From the NCBI GenBank assembly GCA_028343215.1, contig JAOLYB010000003.1, positions 1-64,000 on the forward strand: DNA of 64,000 nucleotides. Direction: 5' to 3'. The stretch is from Candidatus Nitrosopelagicus sp. GTDB lineage: Archaea > Thermoproteota > Nitrososphaeria > Nitrososphaerales > Nitrosopumilaceae. Below the pieces are notes generated by a model. That model ran no database searches and was not told the DNA's origin. It saw only the letters and a program-made list of their open reading frames with translations. This document shows positions 37,812-46,518 of the stretch, in pieces. How positions within the stretch are numbered: position 1 is the first letter of the stretch; each line of letters begins with the position of its first letter. Made by a program: the position numbers and the translations under genes.

Positions 37812-38008
37812 TGGTCAAAATCGAAACATTTGATGCAAATACATTTTGGAATAAATCTTATGCTCATCAACGCGGAAAATTACTGAAACGGGTTCAAGTT
37901 CCTGATGATCAAATCAAACTCTTAGTAAATAAACCCTATTTGGAACTTCCAGCACCACTACGTTATGAAATAGAAACGAGTGGTATTACAAAAGCAGAAC
38001 TCGGTTAA
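37811..38008 (+). CDS. Hypothetical 65-residue protein coupled to EF-2
   Basis: Its ATG overlaps the EF-2 stop (TAATG). The product is basic and helical: TFWNKSYAHQRGKLLKRVQV, then LLVNKPYLELPAPLRYEIE. No family recognised, but the tight coupling with EF-2 suggests a translation-linked role. It ends tail-to-tail with the TFB gene, sharing the four-base TTAA stop. Confidence 0.65.
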   Translation: MVKIETFDANTFWNKSYAHQRGKLLKRVQVPDDQIKLLVNKPYLELPAPLRYEIETSGITKAELG

Positions 38009-39021
38009 TCTTTTTTCAGTTTTTGTCTTGTAATGACATTAAATGTTTCATTATTTGTTTTCTCTTCATTACTTTTTACAGCTTTAGTTAATTTTGGGTC
38101 TGCAAATGATGCTATCTTTGCATCCTTTAGTTTTTTACAAAGATTTCTAATTGTAACGCTGCTGATATTTGCTGCTTTTGATACTTGAGTTTGAGAAACC
38201 TTTTCTGAATTTGATATGGCTGCAAGATACACAACTGTTGCAGCCATTGCAACAGGATTTTTACCGCTGGTAATCATCAACTCTTCCGCTTTGATCAAGA
38301 ATTTTATTGCATCTCGTTTAGTTTTTTCAGATGCACCTACCTCTGTTGTAATTCTTGTAATGAAACTTACTGGGTTGTATGTTTCTAATGTCAAATCTAA
38401 ATCTCGCACTAGCATTCTGTAAATTCTATGTATGCTTGTTCTTCTTAGATTTGTTGCATCTGCAACATCCTGGATGGTTCTTGGAGTATTTGTGAATCTA
38501 CATGATGCATATACGCAGGCACTCAAAATGACTGGTATACTTCTGCCTCTTCCAATTTTCTTGGCTAAGGTTTTTCTGTAAATGTATGCTGCTTGTTCAA
38601 CTGCTGCATCTGTAAGTGATAATTTTGCTTTGAGACCTTCTAAGAGGGTGAAAGCTTTCTGCATATTTCTATGGCCTGGGAGTGCTTTGCTATTCTTATC
38701 CCACATTCGTAAACGATAAAATGTTCTTTTCATTTCTCCGCTCAAATTTTTACCTGTTGCATCTTTGTCTGATTGTTGTATTACTGTGGATAAGCCCATG
38801 TCGTTGAATGCAAGAGTTGATTTTCGACCTGTTCTGGATTTTGACATGTAATCTTCACCTGTCTGCATAGATTCAGGTCCAAGCTCTGCTTCATTTTGTG
38901 ATATAACTTCTCCACAAGATGAGCACATTACCTCGCCCGTAGTACTGTCAGAAACTAAGAGAACATCTTTCCCTTTGTTAGTCTTACAAACGTGATTACT
39001 AGATTCAGGATCTTTTTTCAC
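38005..39021 (-). CDS. tfb: Second TFB paralogue with atypical zinc ribbon
   Basis: 338 residues from GTG 39021. The linker (SRTGRKSTLAFNDMGLSTVI) and both cyclin folds match TFB. In the zinc ribbon only C33 and C36 (CSSCGEVI) are standard; the first knuckle reads HVCKTNKGKD, so C12 and perhaps H10 replace the usual CxxC. A C-terminal extension of about 40 residues rich in Lys/Asn (KLTKAVKSNEEKTNNETF) is absent from the other paralogue. Likely a promoter-selective TFB. Two TTAGCACTA-like words lie within 70 nt upstream. Confidence 0.9.
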   Translation of the reverse strand: MKKDPESSNHVCKTNKGKDVLLVSDSTTGEVMCSSCGEVISQNEAELGPESMQTGEDYMSKSRTGRKSTLAFNDMGLSTVIQQSDKDATGKNLSGEMKRTFYRLRMWDKNSKALPGHRNMQKAFTLLEGLKAKLSLTDAAVEQAAYIYRKTLAKKIGRGRSIPVILSACVYASCRFTNTPRTIQDVADATNLRRTSIHRIYRMLVRDLDLTLETYNPVSFITRITTEVGASEKTKRDAIKFLIKAEELMITSGKNPVAMAATVVYLAAISNSEKVSQTQVSKAANISSVTIRNLCKKLKDAKIASFADPKLTKAVKSNEEKTNNETFNVITRQKLKKD

Positions 39022-39086
39022 TACTCTACTACGTCGGTTTGAATTAATTAGTAATGTCTTCTAGTGTTAATTTTTTTTCTTTAGCA

Positions 39087-39239
39087 CTATTGTTCTTCAG
39101 ATTTGTTCTGATGATGGAGATTTACCATGATAAATGACATTTCTCTTAAAAACTCGTATTCTCCATTTGACCAAGAATACTTGTTTGCATTGTCCCAAAA
39201 ATCTTGTCCCGGTTTGGATTCAAAATCTTCAGTTTGCAT
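39087..39239 (-). CDS. Hypothetical 50-residue protein
   Basis: ATG 39239 to TAG 39087. Aromatic and acidic: GQDFWDNANKYSWSNGEYEF, then LREMSFIMVNLHHQNKSEEQ. I prefer this frame to a 60-codon frame at 39146-39328 on the same strand because its composition is protein-like and an AT-rich TATA candidate (ATATTATAG, minus strand) lies about 30 nt upstream. No family recognised. Confidence 0.5.
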   Translation of the reverse strand: MQTEDFESKPGQDFWDNANKYSWSNGEYEFLREMSFIMVNLHHQNKSEEQ

Positions 39240-39405
39240 ATTGGTATATTGTATTTTGATCTATAATATCCAAATTGCCTTTTCTGATTGACAAAGTTGG
39301 TCAAAAAAATTGATCCCTCTATGACCAAGAATTGATTTTAGACTGAGTTCAGGTCAATCTAATCAACAAAGTATCACATTTACGCACACCTCACTATTGA
39401 CTTAC

Positions 39406-39537
39406 ATGAAAGCAAGATTTGACGGAAAATGTAAAAGCTGTGGCGATGATATCCGAAAAGGTAAGGAAATCGCCAAAAACGCAGATGAGGTTTGGGTTCA
39501 CAAACACTGTGTTGAAGAATTAGTGGATTTGCCTTAA
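39406..39537 (+). CDS. Small zinc-knuckle protein (43 aa)
   Basis: ATG 39406 to TAA 39537. One compact zinc site is evident: CKSCGDDIRKGKEIA followed by VWVHKHCVEEL, giving CxxC and HxxC ligands. Similar stand-alone proteins occur in haloarchaea and thaumarchaea as putative nucleic-acid binders. Function unknown; it lies 31 nt before the methyltransferase gene and may be cotranscribed with it. Confidence 0.65.
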   Translation: MKARFDGKCKSCGDDIRKGKEIAKNADEVWVHKHCVEELVDLP

Positions 39538-39568
39538 ATCATATATCCACGGTTTTTTTATTTTTAAC

Positions 39569-40417
39569 ATGCTGATTAATCCTATAGATTTACTTCTATG
39601 GACATTTCGAAGAAATGAAAGTGACGTTGTAAAATTATATGATTCCCTTTCTCCAATTATGGAGGTCTCTACTGGTGGTGATATGCTGAATTTCGGATAT
39701 TGGGATAATTCTACTCCTCATCCTATTGATGCGCAAAAACGATTATGTCAAATGATTGGTGAAATGGCTGAAATATCTGCCGCAGAGGTAATTGCTGATA
39801 TTGGAAGTGGAATTTTAGGACCTGCAAAAATTTGGAGTTCTCAATATCCTTCATTACAAATCTCTTCTGTAAACGTAAATTTCTCGCAATTAGCCTCAGT
39901 TGATCCTGGTAATAATATATCAAAAATAAATTCTACAGCAAGGATGCTTCCATTTTCCAATTCTTCATTAGATTGTGTAATTGCATTAGAATCTGCCCAA
40001 CACTTCAAACCTATTGGAGATTTTTTTTCTGAATCGAATCGTGTTTTAAAAGATGATGGTATTCTTGCACTTGCAATCCCTACTGCTATAGATAATTCTA
40101 GTTTTAGTAATCTTGGCATATTGAAATTCACTTGGTCATCCGAACATTATTCCCAAAAAAATATTGTCAATGAACTTTCTAAAAATGGATTTAAAATTAT
40201 AGAATCAAACGATATTGGGAAAAATGTATACTCTCCTCTTGCTGAATATTATATCCACAATCGTTCTGAATTACGGAAAAAAATTCTTTCACGTTATTCT
40301 AAATATGTAGAAAAAATACTTTTTGAATCTATGAAAAAAATGCAATCTGCATCTGAAAATGAACTGATCGGCTATTTGATGTTAAAATGTAAAAAATTAG
40401 CACTAGACTCACGCTAG
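39569..40417 (+). CDS. SAM-dependent methyltransferase (class I)
   Basis: 282 residues. Motif I is VIADIGSGILGP with D77-G81, motif II region TARMLPFSNSSLDCVIALES, and motif III VLKDDGILALAIP. The sequence before motif I (GDMLNFGYWDNSTPHPIDAQ) matches the substrate lid of the sterol/tocopherol/ubiquinone C-methyltransferase group, so a lipid or quinone substrate is plausible. C-terminal helical region of about 80 residues. The stop region contains a TTAGCACTAG word. The FAD oxidoreductase downstream may act on the same lipid. Confidence 0.82.
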   Translation: MLINPIDLLLWTFRRNESDVVKLYDSLSPIMEVSTGGDMLNFGYWDNSTPHPIDAQKRLCQMIGEMAEISAAEVIADIGSGILGPAKIWSSQYPSLQISSVNVNFSQLASVDPGNNISKINSTARMLPFSNSSLDCVIALESAQHFKPIGDFFSESNRVLKDDGILALAIPTAIDNSSFSNLGILKFTWSSEHYSQKNIVNELSKNGFKIIESNDIGKNVYSPLAEYYIHNRSELRKKILSRYSKYVEKILFESMKKMQSASENELIGYLMLKCKKLALDSR

Positions 40418-40420
40418 TGC
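40400..40420. promoter_or_regulatory. GCACTAG inverted repeat before 40456
   Basis: GCACTAG (40400-40406) and CTAGTGC (40414-40420) form a 7-bp dyad just upstream of the TATA-like CTATTAAATATC of the next gene. Could be an operator or a terminator hairpin for the methyltransferase transcript. Confidence 0.4.
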
Positions 40421-40455
40421 ATAACTATTAAATATCATAATTCGGTAAACTGTTC

Positions 40456-40674
40456 ATGGGAGCATCATGTAAAGGAATATGCACACAGCACAAAGTAATG
40501 AAAGTTCCAAATTCAATGAAATATCAATATGGACTAAAACGTTGCAGTTGGTGTGAAGTATGGCTTGACACTGAACAAATTCGCTGTCCTTGTTGCAAAA
40601 TGATTTTGAGAACTAAATCTCGAAATAAGAAAAGAGTCATACCTGCCGAACCAACAACAACTGTTGCTGCGTAA
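40456..40674 (+). CDS. Zinc-ribbon protein
   Basis: 72 residues with six to seven Cys. A clear four-Cys ribbon is CSWCEVWL ... CPCCKMIL near 30-52; an extra N-terminal CKGICTQH may provide a second metal site. The C-terminus is basic then Thr/Ala-rich (SRNKKRVIPAEPTTTVAA). Family not named. One nucleotide separates its stop from the ATG of the FAD oxidoreductase. Confidence 0.7.
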   Translation: MGASCKGICTQHKVMKVPNSMKYQYGLKRCSWCEVWLDTEQIRCPCCKMILRTKSRNKKRVIPAEPTTTVAA

Positions 40675-40675
40675 A

Positions 40676-42052
40676 ATGAATTCTGAAAATCACAGTAAAG
40701 AGATTTCAAAAAATCCGTCGACCAAACCAGTCGTCATAATAGGCGCTGGAGTCGGCGGTTTATCAATTGCAACTCTTTTGGTGAACGACGGACACACTGT
40801 TTCTGTTTTTGAAAAATCTGAGCGTGTGGGTGGACGAACTGCCTCCATGAAATTTAAAAACCACATTTTAGATAACGGCTTTCACATAATGCCGTTTTAC
40901 AAAAAATCGGCAATATATGAAATTCTAAAAGATGTCAAAATACAATCTAGACTTAAACTTGCAATTGTTGATAAAATTGCATTTTATGACAATGGATTCC
41001 ATACTTACCCAAAAGGAATTGCAGATATCCTGAAAATGTCTTTAATTCCATTCAAGAGCCGAATATCTTTACTGAAAATACTTCTTCCTATGGCATTCAC
41101 TAGTATGGAAAAAGCAGAAAAATTAGATTCTGTACCTCTAACAAAAGTTACCTCCAAACTTGATTTTCATTCTAAACAATTTTTTGATGCTGTCTGTATG
41201 CTTGCATTTGCAGACACCCCTGATCATATCTCTCTTGGTGAATTTGCAAGAACCATAATTCGTGCAAATCCATTCAAAGGGGGAACAAGTGAATTTGCAT
41301 ATCCAGACATGGGTGGATATGATAGAATTAGTGAGGTAATGGCAAATTATGTTAAAGAAAAAAATTCTCAAGTTAATCTGGGATCTTCTATCAAAAAGGT
41401 GATTGTCAAAAATAGAAAGGTGACTGGCGTTGAACTATCTACTGGGGAAATAGTCCAAAGTGACTGTGTAATTATCTCATATCCTGCATACCATGCGATT
41501 AATCAATTATTTGACTCTGGAGTCTTTGATGATGATTTTATCAAAAAAACAAATCGACTTAATAAAACAACTTCTGTAGTTGAAGTTCATTTTGCATTAT
41601 CAAAAAGACTGGATGAACGTCAGGTTGTTTTTCCAGTAGGTGAAAACTATGTCTCAAAAGGAATTTTCTTTATTTCGAACATTACTCCATCCGTATCACC
41701 TAAAGGAGAACATCTCATCATAGTTGGCACTCCTGTAAAACCTGAAGAAACTGAGAATCCTACACGAATTAAAGAAATTGTTTCAAAAATGAAACAGGAG
41801 TTATCTGAAATTTATCCTGACTTTGATGATTCCTTATTATGGGATAGGCCTATGGCTTGGAAACTTGTAGAGGCTGTGGTAAAAGAACCAGGTTTAGTAT
41901 GGAAAAATAAAATGCCACATTCTGTATCTCATGTAGATGGGTTATTTTTTGTAGGTGATTCTACTATTAGTTATGGTATTGGAACCGACTCTGCAGCACA
42001 TAGTGCCGTCTTAGCACATCCATTAATAGAAAAACATCTTTCTTCACTTTGA
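40676..42052 (+). CDS. FAD-dependent oxidoreductase of the phytoene desaturase / amine oxidase type
   Basis: 458 residues from ATG 40676. The N-terminal dinucleotide fold VVIIGAGVGGLSIATLL (G23-G28) is followed by FEKSERVGGRTAS, the FAD signature of the flavin amine oxidase superfamily, and the C-terminal FAD motif GLFFVGDSTISYGIGTD. The middle is typical of carotenoid desaturases and protoporphyrinogen oxidase-like enzymes. Substrate unknown; archaeal lipids, carotenoids or quinones are candidates. The gene is cotranscribed with a zinc-ribbon gene and convergent (9-nt overlap) with an SRPBCC protein. Confidence 0.85.
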   Translation: MNSENHSKEISKNPSTKPVVIIGAGVGGLSIATLLVNDGHTVSVFEKSERVGGRTASMKFKNHILDNGFHIMPFYKKSAIYEILKDVKIQSRLKLAIVDKIAFYDNGFHTYPKGIADILKMSLIPFKSRISLLKILLPMAFTSMEKAEKLDSVPLTKVTSKLDFHSKQFFDAVCMLAFADTPDHISLGEFARTIIRANPFKGGTSEFAYPDMGGYDRISEVMANYVKEKNSQVNLGSSIKKVIVKNRKVTGVELSTGEIVQSDCVIISYPAYHAINQLFDSGVFDDDFIKKTNRLNKTTSVVEVHFALSKRLDERQVVFPVGENYVSKGIFFISNITPSVSPKGEHLIIVGTPVKPEETENPTRIKEIVSKMKQELSEIYPDFDDSLLWDRPMAWKLVEAVVKEPGLVWKNKMPHSVSHVDGLFFVGDSTISYGIGTDSAAHSAVLAHPLIEKHLSSL

Positions 42053-42481
42053 GTGATCTTTTGCATAATTTGCAAATTCATCTAAGACCGTTTTCATACT
42101 ACTTTCAATCTTACTTTTAGCAAACATTCCCAAAATTTTGAGTCCACCAGATAATACAAAATCAACTTCGATTGTAACCTTTGTCTGTTCTCCAACTTTT
42201 TCATATGTTTCATCAAAGACTGTACCTTTTGCTTGTCCATCCAGCATTTTGACAATATGTCTATCTGGTTTTTCTACAACATGCTCTGTAGTAACGTTAA
42301 CCGTTTTTCCTAGGAATCTCAATGTCTCAAAAATTATTGTTTTATTGCCATTTTTTTCAACTATTTTTAATTCTAGAAAATATTCTGGAAGAATTTTTGT
42401 AAACTTTTCATAATCTGTACTGATTGCAAAGAATACGTCTCTATCAATGTCAACTAATTTTGTAAATGAAAATTTTGGCAT
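42044..42481 (-). CDS. SRPBCC (START/polyketide cyclase-like) protein
   Basis: 145 residues. Begins MPKFSFTKLVDIDRDVFFAI, then a beta-curl with IIFETLRFLGKTVNV and VDFVLSGGLKILGMF and a long C-terminal helix ESSMKTVLDEFANYAKD, typical of the helix-grip fold that binds hydrophobic ligands. May bind a lipid, quinone or coenzyme intermediate, matching its lipid-like neighbours. No catalytic residue identified. Confidence 0.8.
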   Translation of the reverse strand: MPKFSFTKLVDIDRDVFFAISTDYEKFTKILPEYFLELKIVEKNGNKTIIFETLRFLGKTVNVTTEHVVEKPDRHIVKMLDGQAKGTVFDETYEKVGEQTKVTIEVDFVLSGGLKILGMFAKSKIESSMKTVLDEFANYAKDHSK

Positions 42482-42545
42482 ATCTTTTTTGGTAATTTAT
42501 TGAATTAAAGTCTAAAGATGGCAATGTTAGGCACTAGTTGACCAA

Positions 42546-42565
42546 TTAGCACTTGCTTATATATT
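42546..42565 (+). promoter_or_regulatory. TATA box with upstream TTAGCACTTG word
   Basis: TTATATATT (42557-42565) is centred 25 nt before ATG 42586, implying a leaderless mRNA. Directly upstream lies TTAGCACTTG (42546-42555), a near match to the repeated TTAGCACTA word, in the BRE position. Confidence 0.6.
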
Positions 42566-42585
42566 GTAATTGCGTCCAATGTTTA

Positions 42586-43554
42586 ATGAAAGCACTACTC
42601 GCGGGAATTGCAGGCGTTTTACTACTGACCTCTATGGTTGGCAGTGTTGATGCTACTAATGTCCCTGATTGGGTAAAAAATAATGCAGGATGGTGGGCAG
42701 AAGGCCAAATTGACGACGCTGCATTTGTTTCTGGTGTTCAATACATGATTGAAAATGGAATAATCAATGTTCCATCAACTACCAGAAGTTCAGGTGCCTC
42801 TGATACCATTCCGGCTTGGGTAAAGAACAATGCTGGCTGGTGGGCAGACGGTACACTAACTGAAAATGAGTTTGTTAATGCACTTCAATATTTGATAAAG
42901 ATGGGTATAATGCAAGTTAGCCCAAGCGCTGTAAGTGATGACGGTGCATCAAAATCACAATATCAATCCACCCCTAAAGAAACTACTAAATCACAATCAT
43001 CTGGCAACGCAGATCTTGATGAAATGTTAGCCAAATGTCAAGGCGGTGAAAACAAAAGAGAAATCCGCGAATGTGAGAAAGTAATCAAAGATGAATACAA
43101 ATTAAAAACATACCAGAACAGTGGTGAGAAATTCCAACTTGGTAATGTTGCATACTATTATGTAGCAGATTTCAAAGAGGAAACTCGAAAGGGAGTTAAA
43201 GAATACAACAACATTGCATACACTGCAACAGGACAACCCCTCCTAAACTTACAAATGATGGTTCAAAACACTGGTTCCTCAAACGAGACACTAATGTGCA
43301 CTAGCCCATCCATATGTAATTACACTGTATGGGATGGAGGAAAAAAATGGGTAAACTCTGGTTCTGACTTTACATCCGGTAACGTCGTACTAAAACCAGG
43401 ACAAGCCAAATTTGTCAATATCTTATGGGGACCTGCAATAGGTTATGGTAGTTATGAAAACTTTGAATATGATTCAGGCAAGGATTACTATTTACGAATT
43501 GCAGAACCATTTGGTAACTTGGATCTTCCATTGAATCTTATTGTTGTACCATAA
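42586..43554 (+). CDS. Exported protein with two tryptophan modules and C-terminal beta domain
   Basis: 322 residues from ATG 42586, with signal peptide AGIAGVLLLTSMVGSVDA. Two tandem modules follow, VPDWVKNNAGWWAEGQIDDA and IPAWVKNNAGWWADGTLTEN, each about 45 residues with the trailing YxIxxGI(I/M) pattern. A Ser/Lys linker leads to a domain with four Cys (AKCQGG, RECEK, MCTSPSICNYT) and a beta-sandwich end (KPGQAKFVNILWGPAIGYG), similar in outline to DUF4352-type domains. Likely a surface-associated ligand binder. Function unknown. Confidence 0.75.
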   Translation: MKALLAGIAGVLLLTSMVGSVDATNVPDWVKNNAGWWAEGQIDDAAFVSGVQYMIENGIINVPSTTRSSGASDTIPAWVKNNAGWWADGTLTENEFVNALQYLIKMGIMQVSPSAVSDDGASKSQYQSTPKETTKSQSSGNADLDEMLAKCQGGENKREIRECEKVIKDEYKLKTYQNSGEKFQLGNVAYYYVADFKEETRKGVKEYNNIAYTATGQPLLNLQMMVQNTGSSNETLMCTSPSICNYTVWDGGKKWVNSGSDFTSGNVVLKPGQAKFVNILWGPAIGYGSYENFEYDSGKDYYLRIAEPFGNLDLPLNLIVVP

Positions 43555-43580
43555 CATCTCTCTTTTTCTTATGATAAAAA

Positions 43581-43868
43581 ATGTCTGATATAATTTGGGG
43601 AACTGTAACAAAAATCATTACAACAAACTCGTTTGAGATGAATGTTTCACATCAAAAGGATACCAATCAGGATAGCTATCAAGACGTAGAACAAATTCAG
43701 TTCACTGAAATTGATATTCCAAGTATTCCTGTAGATGAAAACTCTAGAAATATTCCTCAAATTGAAGAAAGTCTCAATAATAAATTTGTAAAATGTGAAA
43801 TCTCAGGCAGGAATTCTGAGAATAAACTCGTATGCACAGTCTCGCATTCGGGCGCTGGCGGATACTAA
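43581..43868 (+). CDS. Hypothetical 95-residue protein
   Basis: Starts MSDIIWGTVTKIITTNSFEM, then a charged Gln/Asp stretch and NKFVKCEISGRNSENKLVCT. The opening IxGxVxxIxxxDxF(E)(M) recalls the start of nuclease (SNase/OB-fold) barrels, but the active-site residues are not visible, so this remains a suggestion. Its stop overlaps the next ATG by 1 nt, so it forms an operon with the oxygenase. Confidence 0.55.
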   Translation: MSDIIWGTVTKIITTNSFEMNVSHQKDTNQDSYQDVEQIQFTEIDIPSIPVDENSRNIPQIEESLNNKFVKCEISGRNSENKLVCTVSHSGAGGY

Positions 43869-44614
43869 TGTGGACTCCAGAAATTTTAAATGAAACATCA
43901 TCGTACGATGATTTGATTACTGGAAAAATTCCTGCTTTAATTATTCCAAAGGTTTTATCAAAATCTGATTGTATTTCTATATCCCGTAAAATTTTGAATA
44001 TGTCTCAAAGAAATGACTCTTCAACAAAATTTGGTACATCTTTAAGTTCGCACATATATGAAAAGCAAAGATATTTTTCAAAATCAAAAAAATCAAATGA
44101 AATTTTAAAAAATTTGTTCTCCGAAAATATTTCACCTTTAACCTTCATGCAACAAAAAATATCAAAATTATTTGGAAAAAAAATATACACTGCAACTGAA
44201 AATGGCAATGTTTACTCTGATGCTGTAATCAGAATACATGAGAGTGGAGATTCTGTACACCTTCATCGTGATAACTCTCATTTTGAGATGAGTGAATACA
44301 ATGTAAGTCGATTCAAAAATCAATTATCTGCAATTCTTTATCTTCAATCTCCTGATGTGGGTGGAGAATTAACAATTTTTCATAAAATGTGGTCTAAAAA
44401 AGATGAAATGATGAGAGAGCCAGAATTTGGCTATTCTTCAGATTTGATTAGAGGTGTTTATCAAACAAAAATAAGACCTATCGTTGGAAATATGGTTATT
44501 TTAAATCCAAAATTTTATCACCAGATTGAATCTATATCTGGATTAAAATCTCGCATAACGTTGACTTTCTTTTTTGGAGAATCATCAAAAGATTCTTTTA
44601 ATTCTTGGACCTAA
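43868..44614 (+). CDS. 2-oxoglutarate/Fe(II) oxygenase (prolyl-hydroxylase-like)
   Basis: 248 residues from ATG 43868. The facial triad is visible: H133 and D135 (HLHRDNSHFE) and H218 (FYHQIES), with R229 (KSRITLTFFFG) for 2-oxoglutarate. QLSAILYLQSPDVGGELTIF gives the jelly-roll strands. The fold and spacing match P4H/2OG-FeII_Oxy families that hydroxylate protein or peptide side chains. The overlapping upstream gene may be its substrate or partner. Start chosen at the ATG overlapping the upstream stop; a longer frame exists. Confidence 0.82.
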   Translation: MWTPEILNETSSYDDLITGKIPALIIPKVLSKSDCISISRKILNMSQRNDSSTKFGTSLSSHIYEKQRYFSKSKKSNEILKNLFSENISPLTFMQQKISKLFGKKIYTATENGNVYSDAVIRIHESGDSVHLHRDNSHFEMSEYNVSRFKNQLSAILYLQSPDVGGELTIFHKMWSKKDEMMREPEFGYSSDLIRGVYQTKIRPIVGNMVILNPKFYHQIESISGLKSRITLTFFFGESSKDSFNSWT

Positions 44615-44947
44615 CTATTTAACAAATATTTCCATAGTATCAAACTTGTGTTGACTGTTTGCAATTTCAAAAAATATTATGTCTGAGTCTATTTCTACCC
44701 ATTTTGATTGTCCTTTGAATTTTATATGATCTTGTACGTATACTCCTGATGGTCCTGACACTCTCACTAGTATTTCATCGTCAGTAACTCCCATTACTGA
44801 AAATGGAACTTTGATAATCTTTTCATTATTTTCTGCATGAATTTTGATAGGATACTCCTTTTCGTGAAATACAGCTTTACCTTGGAAACTGTCTCCGTTT
44901 GCATTAAGATATTTGATTTTTAGTTTGAATGGTAATTTTAGCTCCAT
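44615..44947 (-). CDS. Hypothetical beta-rich protein
   Basis: 110 residues from ATG 44947; ATG 44959 is an alternative, but a TATA-like TTAAATAC lies 25-28 nt from the former. Beta pattern: LPFKLKIKYLNANGDSFQG, KIIKVPFSVMGVTDDEILV, RVSGPSGVYVQDHIKF and EIANSQHKFDTMEIFVK. Lacks Cys. No family recognised. Ends right after the oxygenase gene, convergent with it. Confidence 0.55.
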   Translation of the reverse strand: MELKLPFKLKIKYLNANGDSFQGKAVFHEKEYPIKIHAENNEKIIKVPFSVMGVTDDEILVRVSGPSGVYVQDHIKFKGQSKWVEIDSDIIFFEIANSQHKFDTMEIFVK

Positions 44948-45081
44948 GATACCACCCATCAAAACTGTGTATTTAACAAACGTAAAAAAATTCCTTGTTA
45001 GCACTAGTATTTGTGACTAGATTTGACTACTATGTAAAATCAACATTCATGCGTTAAATCTTCAAACATTGATAGGTAATC

Positions 45082-45795
45082 ATGCAGAAAATTATCTTTA
45101 TTGGATTGTTTTGTTTGTTGATGCTTCCTGCATCTGCATTTGGCCATAAATTAATTCCTACAGATGGAACGAATACAGATTATGAATCTGCATTGGAAAT
45201 TCCAGATCCTGTTATTTCTTGGGCAATGTACGAAGAATTGGAAGGCAACGCATTGTTTTACAAATTTGATGCAGAAAAAGATGACAGACTTTTCAGTAGT
45301 ATTGTTATTCCAAAGCTAGATAATTTAGAAAAATTCACTCCTTCGCTTGTATTGATAGGACCTTCAACATTTCTTGACCTGGTGGATGAGCTAAAGGTAC
45401 TAGATACTGACAAAAATTTCAATTATCCTATTCCAGAAGGTTACGATGCATATGTTTTTGATTATAATGGTTCTATACCTTCAACAGAATTCTATGAACC
45501 CTTTGGTCAAATCACATATTGGGAACGTCAAGAAATTGATCTTGAGATAGAAGCACCTGGTACATACTACATGGCAGTATTTGATAAAACAGGTTCCTCT
45601 GGAAAACTGGCGCTTGCTATAGGATATGTGGAGGATTTCTCTGGAAATGATTTTGTAACCGTATTGCCAAACGCATGGCTTGAATCAAGATATTTCTCTG
45701 AAGACTTTACACCTCTTGTAATATTTGTTGGAATTATATCTGGTATATTTGCCCTAATTGGTTTTTCAATATATAGAAAAATTAAACGAAAATAA
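45082..45795 (+). CDS. Type-I membrane protein with extracellular domain
   Basis: 237 residues. A signal peptide (IIFIGLFCLLMLPASAFG) precedes a domain of about 180 residues whose end, LEIEAPGTYYMAVFDKTGSS, resembles a beta-sandwich of the PPC/emp24-like sort. One C-terminal membrane helix, LVIFVGIISGIFALIGFSIY, ends with basic KIKRK. Probably displayed at the surface. Function unknown. A TTAGCACTAG word lies between it and the divergent gene. Confidence 0.7.
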   Translation: MQKIIFIGLFCLLMLPASAFGHKLIPTDGTNTDYESALEIPDPVISWAMYEELEGNALFYKFDAEKDDRLFSSIVIPKLDNLEKFTPSLVLIGPSTFLDLVDELKVLDTDKNFNYPIPEGYDAYVFDYNGSIPSTEFYEPFGQITYWERQEIDLEIEAPGTYYMAVFDKTGSSGKLALAIGYVEDFSGNDFVTVLPNAWLESRYFSEDFTPLVIFVGIISGIFALIGFSIYRKIKRK

Positions 45796-45824
45796 ATATT
45801 ATCTAGGAAATATTATTCTAATCA

Positions 45825-46313
45825 GTGGAAAACAAATTCCAAAAAATGTTGGAACAAGCATCCGATCTTGCTGAAGATCAGGAATATGACGAAGCCATTC
45901 TTCTTTATGATAAAGTTCTTCATTCTGATCCAAAAAATATCCCTGCATTATTAGACAAGGCTGCTACATTACAACGAATGGGAAAAAATTCACAATCTTT
46001 TCAGACTTATAATTCTGCTTTAAAGGAAGATTCAAAAAATTTGGATGCGTTAATTGGAAAAGGAACATTGCTTCATGCCAAATCTAAATTTTTAGATGCC
46101 ATAGAGTGTTATGATTCTGCATTAAAAATCAAACCTCGTTTCGCAATGGCGCTTGCATGCAAGGGTATGTCTTTGGGTGAGATGGGTGAGCTCGATTCTG
46201 CTCTGGTTTGCTTCAAAAAGGCGCTTACAATTGACAAGGACTATGATTTAGCAAATATGGGCAAACAAAAGGCGTTAGAACTACTAAAATCACAAAAATC
46301 TAAAAAATATTAA
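45825..46313 (+). CDS. TPR-repeat protein
   Basis: 162 residues from GTG 45825. About four TPR units: EQASDLAEDQEYDEAILLYD, ALLDKAATLQRMGKNSQSFQ, ALIGKGTLLHAKSKFLDAIE and ALACKGMSLGEMGELDSALV. Soluble scaffold for protein contacts; partner unknown. It starts 29 nt after the membrane protein gene, and its 3' end overlaps the C2H2 gene on the other strand by 14 nt. Confidence 0.85.
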   Translation: MENKFQKMLEQASDLAEDQEYDEAILLYDKVLHSDPKNIPALLDKAATLQRMGKNSQSFQTYNSALKEDSKNLDALIGKGTLLHAKSKFLDAIECYDSALKIKPRFAMALACKGMSLGEMGELDSALVCFKKALTIDKDYDLANMGKQKALELLKSQKSKKY

Positions 46314-46467
46314 CATCGCCTGGTGCGGGACCTCTCTTCTTATCATGAAATTCAAAATAATCCTTATGCTTTGTTTCCTGATGTTCTCGTAGATTATCAT
46401 AGTCATCAAATGTATCATGGCACAAAAAGCACTTTGGTTTATCCTCGTCAACTAACGGTAACACCAT
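46300..46467 (-). CDS. C2H2 zinc-finger mini-protein (55 aa)
   Basis: ATG 46467 to TAG 46300. A full C2H2 finger is visible: C13-x2-C16-x12-H29-x4-H34 in CFLCHDTF ... LREHQETKH, followed by a short tail DYFEFHDKKRGPAPG. This is the classic eukaryote-like DNA/RNA/protein-binding finger, found sporadically in archaea. Convergent overlap with the TPR gene and too short for common gene-length cutoffs. Confidence 0.75.
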   Translation of the reverse strand: MVLPLVDEDKPKCFLCHDTFDDYDNLREHQETKHKDYFEFHDKKRGPAPGDVNIF

Positions 46468-46518
46468 ACTAAATCTTGGTTTGCATTGTTTTATATTTTC
46501 ACTGTTATCAAGTGAAAC

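Noticed and set aside
39146..39328. 60-codon minus-strand frame
   Set aside because: The overlapping 50-codon frame 39087-39239 has a more protein-like composition and better promoter position.
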